Source of the DNA: Holophagales bacterium
Lineage (GTDB): Bacteria; Acidobacteriota; Holophagae; Holophagales; Holophagaceae
DNA length: 17,890 bases
Direction of reading: 5' to 3'
NCBI GenBank assembly: GCA_031281385.1
Contig: JAITFL010000162.1
Span: 1 to 17,890, forward strand
Shown: piece after piece, positions 7,099-14,996 of the stretch
Layout: the number at the start of each line of letters is the position of its first letter
How positions within the stretch are numbered: position 1 is the stretch's first letter
Notes under the pieces: generated by a model
Told to the model about the DNA's origin: nothing
Seen by the model: the letters and a program-made list of their open reading frames with translations, nothing else
Database searches by the model: none
Position numbers and translations under genes: made by a program

Positions 7099-9375
7099 TC
7101 ACTTGGAAAAGTATATCTCCCACCTAATCTCACCAGTTTTTTCTGGCTGGATGGCCAATTTAACCAGCTCCCCATCAGCGACGGCACCCGATGGGCGCGA
7201 ATCTTTCAGTTTGTAGCCAGATGGCGCATAGACGGTGATTTCATAAGGGTCTCCGCCGACCACTTTGGAAAGCCCGGCCAACGAAAATGCTCGGGGGTCC
7301 CACTGGGCAAAATCCAAGTCGTGCCCACCTTGGCTTATGTGCCTGCTGGTGGAAAGAACCTGGGGATTGCCCTTGACTTCGCGGATGGCAAATATCTGCG
7401 TGCCCTTTGGATTCAACGGCGGCGCAAGGAATGCGCCCTTGCAAACACCAAGGAATTGTTTTGTCCAATATTCATAGACCAAATATTCCGCCTCGGATGC
7501 CAAGCCAATATCAGAAAATTTTACTTGCTCGGCGGCAAATTCATTCGCAGACCAATTCATCCTGCCTAGCACGGCCCAATTTTCAAATGGCCTATTTATC
7601 TCCAGCATCCACCAAGGACATACCCTGCCCTCCTGATCCGCGTCTATGGGCGACGGTGGGCCGCCCTGCACCACGTCTGCGCGGTTCAGCGCTATCACGT
7701 TGTCCGACTTGCTTGGGTCAAAGTCGTAAAGCTGGCCCGGCACAGTGAATAAAACTGGAGCCGCCCTTTTTAGCCCCTCTAGGTTTGCATCTTTTCTATA
7801 AACGTCTGCGCGGTCGCTCAGCATCAGCATGGAGCCAGACAGCGACGCCAGCGTCGGGCGCAAAATGGTGTCGGCGGGCCGCCCATCCACATCTTTTGTT
7901 TTAGTGACATTGCCCGCATCAGCGCCCTGCGTTGTTGGGAAAATGTCGCAGTGGTCGGGGTCGTTGCGCCACACAATTCCATTCCAAGAGTTGTACTGCT
8001 GCATCGTGGCCGGGCCAAAGCCGTCACCCCCAAGGCGGCAGCCGTCCGCAAAACCAATGGCCTCGGGCAGAATGCCCCAACACGCCAGCAAAAATGTATC
8101 TGACCCAAGCCCCTGCCTCGCGTTGGATAGATACGCCCTAAATATGTCGTCTGCGCCAAGGCCCCTGTCCGAGCCATATCCCTTGGCCACATTTATCCCG
8201 TCGTAAAGCAGGTGCCTCAGCGTGTCAATCTTCACATACGTGAACCCCGCATCTTGGATAGCTTTGTATGTTGGAGACACAAGCGTTTTTGCTGCAATGG
8301 GGTTTGTTGCGTCTATGCCATAGTCGAGCCAAGGCCCCTTGATTGCCTCGCCGCTTGCATTTCTGATGAACCATTCTGGATTTTTTTTCACAATTTCTGC
8401 GTCTCTAAAAAACGCGCCTATCCAAATGGCTGGCTCAAAGCCCGCTGCGCGGACGCGCTCTGCATACCCCTTCATGCCCGATGGAAACTTGTCGTTCCAT
8501 ATCGTCCAGCTCTCTGGAGTTCCGCTACCACCTTGGAATGTGTCGTCTATCTGGATCCACCTATATCCAAAGTCGGCCAATTTTTTTTCTGAAAAAACTT
8601 CCAATATCTCGCCAAGCTCTTTTTCGGTGAAGCCCGTCCTATATGCCCACCACGAACACCAGCCAGTGATGGAATCCTTGCGTATAGCCTGCTTCCAAGG
8701 CTCAAAGTGCTTTAGGTTTTTGTGCTTTTGGTAGTAGCGCGGCATGAATGTAAGCTCCACCGCCGCGCCTGAACACTCCCAAAAAAACGTGTTTTTCTTT
8801 GCCGTTTCAGATATGGGTTCAATTCGCATCTCATCGCATTTTTCCGCAAATAGCACCCAATCCCACTTGCGGTCGTATATGGCGTTGTTCCGCAAGTTCC
8901 GGCTGAGCCCCACGCTGTTGCGGACTACGGGAAAGTTTTTTTGGGCCTCCCCAAGCGTTTCTGCGGGGAAAGATTCAACGCTGCCAAACACGCTGCCCCG
9001 CACCACAAGCCTCTTTGCGCTAGGATTGGTCAGCGAGAACACCATGCGCTGCCCTACAACTTCCCCCTGCTGCGCGGTACTAATCAATTCCACCTCTCCC
9101 TTGTCCGGCTTTCGCAGAATGCCCTCTTCTTCCACGAATATTTCAAAGGCCGCTAGTTTATCGTTGTTGTATGAAAGTTTGAGCGACCCCTTGTCCGCCT
9201 TGCCACTGATGCTGGCCGATGCGTTTGGCGGGGCCTGGCCCTTGTCACAGCAAATGGCAAAGACCAAGGCCGCCGAAACCGCCAGCAGCCTAACAAAGCG
9301 CTTGGCCGACCTTTGGGGCTTCGGGCAGATGGATGCAATGTTGAGATGGTTGATGGGGTTGATGCAGCTCTGCAT
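7099..9375 (-). CDS. exported clan GH-D glycoside hydrolase (GH36/GH27-like, alpha-galactosidase fold)
   Basis: 758 residues from the ATG at 9375, preceded by GGAGG 4 bases upstream; the longer open frame upstream lacks protein character. Residues 23-45 are an export signal (RSAKRFVRLLAVSAALVFAICC). A Cys pair ends it, but the preceding residues are not a canonical lipobox. A beta-rich N-terminal domain spans about 50-225 and a TIM-barrel domain about 230-560, followed by a C-terminal beta domain. Catalytic signs: GWCSWW (238-243), QIDDTFQ (275-281), a YVKID motif placing the nucleophile at Asp384, and CRLGGDGFG with the probable acid/base Asp451. Clan GH-D enzymes remove alpha-galactosyl or related residues by retention. 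The actual substrate (galactoside, N-acetylgalactosaminide or other alpha-glycan) cannot be read from sequence. It diverges from the NamZ gene over 124 bp. Confidence 0.85.
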   Translation of the reverse strand: MQSCINPINHLNIASICPKPQRSAKRFVRLLAVSAALVFAICCDKGQAPPNASASISGKADKGSLKLSYNNDKLAAFEIFVEEEGILRKPDKGEVELISTAQQGEVVGQRMVFSLTNPSAKRLVVRGSVFGSVESFPAETLGEAQKNFPVVRNSVGLSRNLRNNAIYDRKWDWVLFAEKCDEMRIEPISETAKKNTFFWECSGAAVELTFMPRYYQKHKNLKHFEPWKQAIRKDSITGWCSWWAYRTGFTEKELGEILEVFSEKKLADFGYRWIQIDDTFQGGSGTPESWTIWNDKFPSGMKGYAERVRAAGFEPAIWIGAFFRDAEIVKKNPEWFIRNASGEAIKGPWLDYGIDATNPIAAKTLVSPTYKAIQDAGFTYVKIDTLRHLLYDGINVAKGYGSDRGLGADDIFRAYLSNARQGLGSDTFLLACWGILPEAIGFADGCRLGGDGFGPATMQQYNSWNGIVWRNDPDHCDIFPTTQGADAGNVTKTKDVDGRPADTILRPTLASLSGSMLMLSDRADVYRKDANLEGLKRAAPVLFTVPGQLYDFDPSKSDNVIALNRADVVQGGPPSPIDADQEGRVCPWWMLEINRPFENWAVLGRMNWSANEFAAEQVKFSDIGLASEAEYLVYEYWTKQFLGVCKGAFLAPPLNPKGTQIFAIREVKGNPQVLSTSRHISQGGHDLDFAQWDPRAFSLAGLSKVVGGDPYEITVYAPSGYKLKDSRPSGAVADGELVKLAIQPEKTGEIRWEIYFSK

Positions 9376-9419
9376 GATGCCTCCAGACACAATTCCAGAA
9401 TACCAAGTTTTTTTTTCAA

Positions 9420-9450
9420 TTGACTGCAATTCAGCATGATGCGCTATTCT
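9420..9450 (+). promoter_or_regulatory. possible promoter for the NamZ-type gene
   Basis: TTGACT (9420-9425) and TATTCT (9445-9450), with a long 19-base spacer, would start about 43 bases before the GTG at 9500. The -35 lies in an imperfect palindrome, CAATTG-ACTG-CAATTC (9417-9432), resembling the window's other CAATTG palindromes. A 9-base T-tract lies just upstream. Confidence 0.33.
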
Positions 9451-9499
9451 GATTGTTGCCACGAACTGTTGTTTTCTACTTTGATTGTGGGTGACCCGC

Positions 9500-10705
9500 G
9501 TGTTGTTCGGCATTGACCGCTTAATTTCCGACCCCTCCCTGCGAAAGCCGCTGGAAGGCAGGCGCGTGGCCCTATTGGGACACCCTGCCTCTGTTGCGGC
9601 GGATTTGACGCACACACTGGACGCGCTGGCCAATATGCCAGAGATCCATCTTGCAGCCGCATTTGGCCCGCAGCATGGCCTAAAGGGCGACAAGCAGGAC
9701 AATATGGAAGAATCCCCCGACTATTACGACCCCTTCCACGGCATCCCAATTTTCAGCCTCTATGGCGGCACCCGCAGGCCAACCCCAGAAATGATGGACA
9801 GTTTCGACGTCATCTTGATTGACCTTCAAGACTTGGGCTGCCGCGTATATACATTCGCCACTACGCTGCGTTACGTCCTAGAGGCAGCCGCGCAGCACAA
9901 AAAAATAGCATGGGTGCTGGACAGGCCAAATCCCATAGGCAGGCATGTCGAGGGCCTTTTGCTGGAGCCTAGTTGGGAAAGTTTTGTGGGCGCGGGAAGG
10001 ATGCCCATGCGCCACGGGCTTACACTGGGCGAATTGGGCAAATGGTATGTCAAGTCGCTAGGGCTGGATTTAGAATACAAGGTTGTCGAAATGGAAGGCT
10101 GGGAGCCAAACATTGACCCGGGCTACGGATGGCCCACCACAGAGAGGGCCTGGATAAACCCCAGCCCAAATGCCCCAAACCTTATGATGGCGCGGGCCTA
10201 CCCGGGAACTGTGATGATCGAGGGCACGACGTTGAGCGAGGGCAGAGGCACAACGCGCCCGTTGGAACTATGCGGGGCCCCAGACATAGACGCTATAGAG
10301 ATAATTAAGTTCATGGAAAGGGCCGCACCCCAATGGCTAAAGGGTTGCGTGTTGAGGCCCTGCTGGTTTGAGCCGACATTCCACAAGCACGTTGGCCAAT
10401 TGTGCCAAGGCATCCAAATACACACCGATGGCCCATATTATCGCCCAGACGCATTCAAGCCTTGGCGCGTTGTGGCGCTTCTCTTCAAAGCAATCCGCAG
10501 GCTTTGCCCCGATTACGCCCTGTGGCGCGACTTCCCATACGAATACGAATATGAGCGCCTAGCCATAGACCTCATCAACGGCGGGCCGCGCCTTAGAGTG
10601 TGGGTGGACGACCTAGCAGCCGCCCCGTGCGACTTGGACGAAATGGCCTTGGCAGACGAAAGAGAATGGGAAGAAGAGAGGAATGGAGCGGCAATATACA
10701 GTTGA
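9500..10705 (+). CDS. NamZ-type exo-beta-N-acetylmuramidase (DUF1343/GH171)
   Basis: 401 residues using GTG at 9500, chosen because GGTGA lies 5 bases upstream and the family usually begins near FGIDRL. In-frame TTG (9485) and GTG (9491) are alternatives. Family blocks: GPQHGLKGDKQDNMEES (56-72), IFSLYGGTRRPT (84-95), DVILIDLQDLGCRVYTF (103-119), LDRPNPIGR (140-148), SFVGAGRMPMRHGLTLGELG (161-180), INPSPNAPNL (219-228) and EGTTLSEGRGTTRPLE (241-256). The founding Bacillus subtilis NamZ removes terminal MurNAc from peptidoglycan chains. No signal peptide is visible under any start, so this copy would act in the cytoplasm on imported muropeptides or glycans, unlike secreted NamZ. It ends 14 bp from the converging transglutaminase-like gene. 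Confidence 0.88.
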   Translation: MLFGIDRLISDPSLRKPLEGRRVALLGHPASVAADLTHTLDALANMPEIHLAAAFGPQHGLKGDKQDNMEESPDYYDPFHGIPIFSLYGGTRRPTPEMMDSFDVILIDLQDLGCRVYTFATTLRYVLEAAAQHKKIAWVLDRPNPIGRHVEGLLLEPSWESFVGAGRMPMRHGLTLGELGKWYVKSLGLDLEYKVVEMEGWEPNIDPGYGWPTTERAWINPSPNAPNLMMARAYPGTVMIEGTTLSEGRGTTRPLELCGAPDIDAIEIIKFMERAAPQWLKGCVLRPCWFEPTFHKHVGQLCQGIQIHTDGPYYRPDAFKPWRVVALLFKAIRRLCPDYALWRDFPYEYEYERLAIDLINGGPRLRVWVDDLAAAPCDLDEMALADEREWEEERNGAAIYS

Positions 10706-10711
10706 CAACTG
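10699..10711. promoter_or_regulatory. 13-bp palindrome at NamZ stop codon
   Basis: CAGTTG-A-CAACTG overlaps the TGA stop (10703-10705) and fills most of the 14-bp gap to the converging gene. It matches the CAATTG-A-CAATTG palindromes at 1 and 6581 except for one compensated pair, which keeps the symmetry. Stem too weak for an obvious terminator. Confidence 0.45.
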
Positions 10712-10719
10712 AACAAGCG

Positions 10720-13434
10720 CTAATCCTTCTCCAGCCTCCTAATGGCCCTCAGCACCTGTTCGCCGACCCCAATCCTGTAGCCTTCGCTGTAGTATATTAC
10801 ATCGCCTGTCTTTGAGATGCCCATTATTATTGGAAGTTGGTCTGTCGGCTGCCGGTTGATCGCTTCAAGGGCTTGGGCGAGCAGTTGGCCGTTGCCATCC
10901 AGAAGCAACTGGGCCTGCCGGGCCATGTCTCTGATCTTGTCCAGATGCTTTGCCGCGCCCTTTGGCAGCGCTTGAACGCACAGCGCCAAGCCACCGCCCC
11001 ATTTTTCTATTGGATCGCGAAGTTGCTCCAAGTCGCCCATCGCATGGCGGGTGGGTTCGTCCCCATCGCCCAGCCACGCGATTATCAGCCCCTTGCTACC
11101 GGACAGCCGGTTGAGGGACAGCGACTGGCCCTCTTTCCAATTTGTGCCCGATTTTAGTAGTGGGATGGATGGCAGCGCGGCGTTTAGGCCAATCTTCCCT
11201 AGCGGGGCCTGGGCAGGCCGAGATGGGCGCATCACCAGCGGCAAAACGCGGTTTTCGTTTGCCTTGAGGCCAAAGTACGCCAAGCGCACGAGGACGCTCC
11301 CATCGTCTTGTCGGTTGCCCGTGGTCAGACAGTAGTAGCCGGGTTCCAAGTTAAGGCCAGCCTCAAAGTATTCCCAAGGCCTGTCCTCATAGTCCAAGGT
11401 CTGCCACCTTCCACCCTTGTACCTGGCGAGCGCAAAGTGAGACAGATAAACTGGCTTCGTGTCCAGCCTGCCTGTTATCGTCACCGTGCTAGTTGCAAGG
11501 GCGGCGGGCTGCCCTCCCCAGTTGACGGTTTTCCAGACCGACTGAAAAAATTGTGGCGCAAGTGTGCCTGGCTCCAAGCGGGCCGGGATGCCAGCCGTGC
11601 GGCAGATGGCCACAAACAAAATGTCGCGCCCAAGCGGGTCGGCCACCCTCAGCTTCGCCACCCCCATGGGGCGCATGGGGACACCATAATAGTTGGATTC
11701 CCTGTCAATTTTTATGTTGTCCCTCACCCAGTCCGCCGCCAGTGATGGGTTTCTTTTGTACGAGGCCAATTCGGCCTCGCCAAAAAATTCGCTCAGGCCA
11801 GACCTCCAGGGCGACAAGAGTTCGTTGTTAATGCGCGGACACAGCACGTAATCAATGAAACGCCGGTATTCCACTGGCGACAGATCCTCGGCCTCATCCA
11901 GCATTTCATCCGTGACGATGCTGAAATGGTCGTTTAACACAGAGGCAGGGGTATCTCTAAGGTCTTTTTCCGATATGGAAGCCAAGAGTGCCATAGCCTC
12001 CACAACGGCATCTTGTCTGGCGCCCTTTAGAAATTTTACGATTTCTTGGTGGTTGCCCTGGCTCTTTTGGAGCATGGACCACAGATCCGAATTGTATATG
12101 CCCAATTCCACCGCAAGCCTTCTGCTCATGGCTTCAGTCTGAAATGTGGCCATGTAGCTTTCGCGCATCTGGTCTTCCTTTGCAAGCCGCTGGCGATTTG
12201 CCTCAACGGCTTCCCGTGATACGATTGGCGGCTCCGGCATCGGCTCACCCGGAGGGCGTATGTCCAACAGTTCAAGCCGTTCCTCTGCCTTGAATGGGGC
12301 CAGTTTTATCACTATCTCTTCTTCGTCGTCGCCTTTCAGCAAGCCGCTCCCAGCCAAGTCGCCCTTGCTGGCCCAAATTCTCAAATCGCCCTTCCCCGTT
12401 GGCAGGGACGCGCGGCCCTGGGCGTTTGTCAGCGGCGATGCCAGCGGATAAAACTCTGCATAGTTGTAAAGGCCAAACTCCACCAAGGCCCCCTGCACCG
12501 GCCTGCCAGAGGGATCCACGACCCGCACGCGCCGCTCAACGGTTGGGGCATAGGCAGGTAAAAGCTGAATCTCGTCAAAGTAGCGGCTGCTGCTTATTAT
12601 GAAATCATCGCTGTTTGAGCCGCCATATACTTTTGTGTGCACCATCATAGCCCGCCTTGCCGGCTCGGTGAACCACGCCATGTCCAGCTTGGGCTCGGGC
12701 TCGCAGGCCCCCATGTAATGCCACTGGCCGCCAACCCAAGCTTCCACCCAAGCATGGTTGTCGTCAACGTGCGCCCATCTTGGCGTATATACTTGCCTAG
12801 CCGGTATGCCCACCGAGCGCAGCGCGGCCACTGTCAACACGCTCTCTTCGCCGCATCTGCCCCAGCTTGTGCGGATGGTCGAGAGCGGGGCCGAAGTTCT
12901 CCCGTCGCTCGACCTGTACGTGACCATCTCGCGGCACCAATGGTTCACTTCCAATATGGCATTTTCTAGGCTTAGGCCCCTTACGCGGTCTTTGAGCGCC
13001 TTGTACAGCTCTGGCCTGGCTTCATCTAGGTTTTCGGTGTTTACCCTAAGCGGCAGCACAAAGGATAAAAACAAGTCCTCTGGTATCTCTTCGCCCCACG
13101 GCATTTCAGACCTAGCCGCAAGCGTGGCTCTAACCGCCCTCAGAAAAAAATCCCCATCGTAGTCTGCCATGTCCTGCAGGGGCATGTAGGCATACAGAAA
13201 GGTCAGGGCCTCTCTTTCTGCCATTGAAAGCTGGCTTCCCCTTGCCCCGTCCATCACGCCGAATAGTTCAAAGACGCGGTTTTCCGCCAAGTTGCGCTGA
13301 CGCCTGAACTGCGCCTCGACACTAGCTTTTTTAGCTTGGTCGGATATTACAGACCTCTCATCCCTTGGCTCTTGTCCAAAAAAGATGGACGCTGAAAGCA
13401 CAGAACATAAGATGGGCGAAAGGATATTTTTCAT
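10720..13434 (-). CDS. exported transglutaminase-like multidomain protein
   Basis: 904 residues from the ATG at 13434, with AAAGG 7 bases upstream; an in-frame ATG at 13464 gives a poorer signal peptide. Residues 1-20 (MKNILSPILCSVLSASIFFG) form the export signal. A transglutaminase-like core lies at about 160-255. It has the Cys194 motif WGRCGEES, then VGIPARQVYTPRWAH and His227 in DNHAWVEAW. The third catalytic position falls in GACEPEPKLD, where Asp is replaced by Cys or Glu. A carboxypeptidase-regulatory/Ig-like beta domain is at about 300-380 (VVDPSGRPVQGALVEF). Residues 565-625 resemble a second transglutaminase core (DWVRDNIKI, LGRDILFVAICRTAGIPARL) lacking the Cys. The C-terminus (about 780-900) looks thioredoxin-like without CXXC. 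The fold usually acts as a cysteine protease or cross-linking enzyme; substrate unknown. It follows pyrD by 50 bp, possibly as one transcript. Confidence 0.8.
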   Translation of the reverse strand: MKNILSPILCSVLSASIFFGQEPRDERSVISDQAKKASVEAQFRRQRNLAENRVFELFGVMDGARGSQLSMAEREALTFLYAYMPLQDMADYDGDFFLRAVRATLAARSEMPWGEEIPEDLFLSFVLPLRVNTENLDEARPELYKALKDRVRGLSLENAILEVNHWCREMVTYRSSDGRTSAPLSTIRTSWGRCGEESVLTVAALRSVGIPARQVYTPRWAHVDDNHAWVEAWVGGQWHYMGACEPEPKLDMAWFTEPARRAMMVHTKVYGGSNSDDFIISSSRYFDEIQLLPAYAPTVERRVRVVDPSGRPVQGALVEFGLYNYAEFYPLASPLTNAQGRASLPTGKGDLRIWASKGDLAGSGLLKGDDEEEIVIKLAPFKAEERLELLDIRPPGEPMPEPPIVSREAVEANRQRLAKEDQMRESYMATFQTEAMSRRLAVELGIYNSDLWSMLQKSQGNHQEIVKFLKGARQDAVVEAMALLASISEKDLRDTPASVLNDHFSIVTDEMLDEAEDLSPVEYRRFIDYVLCPRINNELLSPWRSGLSEFFGEAELASYKRNPSLAADWVRDNIKIDRESNYYGVPMRPMGVAKLRVADPLGRDILFVAICRTAGIPARLEPGTLAPQFFQSVWKTVNWGGQPAALATSTVTITGRLDTKPVYLSHFALARYKGGRWQTLDYEDRPWEYFEAGLNLEPGYYCLTTGNRQDDGSVLVRLAYFGLKANENRVLPLVMRPSRPAQAPLGKIGLNAALPSIPLLKSGTNWKEGQSLSLNRLSGSKGLIIAWLGDGDEPTRHAMGDLEQLRDPIEKWGGGLALCVQALPKGAAKHLDKIRDMARQAQLLLDGNGQLLAQALEAINRQPTDQLPIIMGISKTGDVIYYSEGYRIGVGEQVLRAIRRLEKD

Positions 13435-13484
13435 TTGACTGCCTTTGCAAATGTGAGGGCGCACCGCCCCGCGACACGTTAATT

Positions 13485-14555
13485 TTATTGTTGAATAGCC
13501 ACTTTTTCAATGCTCCTGGCCAAATGCGAATGTATGCGCGGAACAAGCCCAGGCCCCTGAAAAATGAGCGCGGTGTACAGCTGGGCAAGGCTGGCGCCCA
13601 TGTCCAGCGATTCCAATGCGTCCTCCGCCGAGGATATGCCACCGCAGGCGATAAGCGGAAGCCTCCCTTTCAGTTTTTGCAATATCTGCCTTTGCACTGC
13701 CTGCGCCTTTGGTTTGAGGGGCCGCCCCGAAAGCCCGCCGTCGCCCCATTCGTTGACCTTTGTCCGATTGGCTTCCTTTTGGATTATCCCGCGATCCAAC
13801 GTGGTGTTTGTGGCTATCAGCCCCGAAATTCCACTGGCCAGTGCTGCATCTACCGTGGAATCCAGTTCTTCATTGTTCAAGTCGGGGGCCAGCTTCAAAA
13901 AAATCGGCTGCCCTTCCAACCCCATCTCTTTTCGAGTTTGCAGCATCCCCCCTAGCAGCGGGCCCAGCAACTCAGGAGCCTGCAGCCGCCTCAGCCCGGG
14001 CGTGTTCGGGCTTGAAATGTTAAGCGCCACATAGTCAACCAGCGGCGCGATAATTCTGTAGGCCATGCGGTAGTCGCCCAGCGCGTCTTCCTCGGGCGTT
14101 ACTTTGTTCTTGCCGATGTTGCCGCCCACAACTAAGCCCTTGGGCCTATTCTTTAGCCGCGTTGCCACAATTTCTGCCCCTTCGCTGTTGAACCCCATCC
14201 TGTTCAGAGCCAGTTCTTCATCGGCCAAGCGAAAAGACCTGGGCTTGGAGTTCCCCGGCTGGGGCCTGGGCGTTACGGTTCCAATTTCGACAAACGCAAA
14301 GCCAAGCGCCTTCCATATCGGCAAAAGCTGTGCCCCTTTGTCCAAGCCCGCAGCTAGGCCGATTGGCCCAGGGAAGTCAAGCCCTGCCACATTCCTAAAG
14401 AGCGACGGGCGCAAGCCGCCAAAAAACAATTCCATAGCCCCGCACAGCCCAGGCACAGTTTTGGCTATGCGCCCCGCAGCAAAGGCCAGAGTGTGGGCGG
14501 CTTCGGGCGGCAGCGCAAACAGCAGCGGCCTAGCTATTCTATAGAGAGAAAACAT
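13485..14555 (-). CDS. pyrD: dihydroorotate dehydrogenase (quinone), class 2
   Basis: 356 residues. It oxidises dihydroorotate to orotate in pyrimidine synthesis, passing electrons through FMN to membrane quinone. The class 2 hallmark is the amphipathic N-terminal helix pair (LYRIARPLLFALPPEAAHTL) that docks on the inner membrane. FMN and substrate motifs: PIGLAAGLDKG (64-74), NRMGFNSEG (118-126), NISSPNTPGLR (179-189) with catalytic Ser182, KLAPD (221-225), ATNTT (248-252), GGLSGRPL (273-280) and ACGGISSAEDA (303-313). The length equals the family norm. GGTGA lies 5 bases before the ATG. It is the upstream member of a possible two-gene unit with the transglutaminase-like gene and is divergent from the peptide transporter across 441 bp. 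Confidence 0.97.
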   Translation of the reverse strand: MFSLYRIARPLLFALPPEAAHTLAFAAGRIAKTVPGLCGAMELFFGGLRPSLFRNVAGLDFPGPIGLAAGLDKGAQLLPIWKALGFAFVEIGTVTPRPQPGNSKPRSFRLADEELALNRMGFNSEGAEIVATRLKNRPKGLVVGGNIGKNKVTPEEDALGDYRMAYRIIAPLVDYVALNISSPNTPGLRRLQAPELLGPLLGGMLQTRKEMGLEGQPIFLKLAPDLNNEELDSTVDAALASGISGLIATNTTLDRGIIQKEANRTKVNEWGDGGLSGRPLKPKAQAVQRQILQKLKGRLPLIACGGISSAEDALESLDMGASLAQLYTALIFQGPGLVPRIHSHLARSIEKVAIQQ

Positions 14556-14752
14556 TTATATCACCATGCCTTAGCAATAATGATACTGTACTTGCACTGT
14601 CTGTTTACATTCACTGTTTCTTCCCAAACCTATTGAGCTTCTCACAAAACTCGGGGTTACGTCTGCTCCCGACCTTCCGCCGTCTCTGGCTGGATTTTGT
14701 AACTTGCCTGTTTATAGTGCTTTCGCGCCAGAGCCTGCTCCGGTCGGGCGCA

Positions 14753-14826
14753 GAAGGGGGTCAAGTGGCGTTGGCCTTTGACGCTGCTTAGGCAGCGTCA
14801 AAGCCTTACGCCACTAAGCCCCCTTC
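14753..14826. other. long interrupted hairpin in the pyrD-transporter intergenic region
   Basis: Three stacked stems nest around one axis: GAAGGGGG (14753-14760) with CCCCCTTC (14819-14826), AGTGGCGT (14764-14771) with ACGCCACT (14808-14815), and CTTTGACGCTGC (14776-14787) with GCAGCGTCAAAG (14792-14803) around a TTAG loop. Small internal mismatches separate them. The apical stem resembles the hairpin at 16790-16820. It could be a structured RNA, a repeat element or a DNA cruciform. There is no T-tract, and the promoter proposed for the transporter lies downstream, so it is not obviously in that leader. Confidence 0.65.
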
Positions 14827-14834
14827 CTCCGGTG

Positions 14835-14860
14835 ACTTGCAAAACTGACGTTTTGCAAGT
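14835..14860. other. 11-bp perfect hairpin
   Basis: ACTTGCAAAAC (14835-14845) and GTTTTGCAAGT (14850-14860) pair around a TGAC loop, 8 bases after the long hairpin and 7 bases before the TTGACA of the proposed transporter promoter. No uridine tract follows on either strand. Confidence 0.6.
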
Positions 14861-14867
14861 GGCTCTA

Positions 14868-14897
14868 TTGACAGACAACTAAAATTAGCTTGATACT
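14868..14897 (+). promoter_or_regulatory. probable sigma70-type promoter for the peptide transporter
   Basis: A perfect TTGACA (14868-14873), an 18-base spacer and GATACT (14892-14897), four of six to consensus. Transcription would begin near 14904, leaving a leader of about 90 bases before the ATG at 14997. The hairpin at 14835-14860 ends 7 bases upstream, where a regulator or fold could affect it. Confidence 0.5.
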
Positions 14898-14920
14898 AGG
14901 CTTATAAAGCTGGAAGCGTT

Positions 14921-14942
14921 GGCATTTCTGATGCCTTTTCTT
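14921..14942 (+). terminator. weak terminator- or attenuator-like hairpin in the transporter leader
   Basis: GGCAT-TTCTG-ATGCC is followed by TTTTCTT. The stem is only 5 bp, so termination would be inefficient at best. Its place between the proposed promoter and the transporter ATG is what makes it worth recording. Confidence 0.22.
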
Positions 14943-14996
14943 GTTGGCCTGTTCCATGTTCTCATTCCACAATCAACTTTTTGATAGGAGACCCAA

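Noticed and set aside
7084..7106. Bidirectional terminator between smpB and the glycosidase gene (CCAAG...CTTGG)
   Set aside because: Only a 5-bp stem with a 13-base loop and no clear T-tract on either strand.
9376..9702. N-terminal extension of the GH-D protein to a start at 9702
   Set aside because: It overlaps the NamZ coding region on the other strand and would place the export signal deep inside the protein.
14640..14760. Fifth family B copy upstream of the transporter (GGCGCGAAAG and CAGGCAAGTT on the minus strand)
   Set aside because: Only two short blocks match with altered spacing; not above what chance could give.
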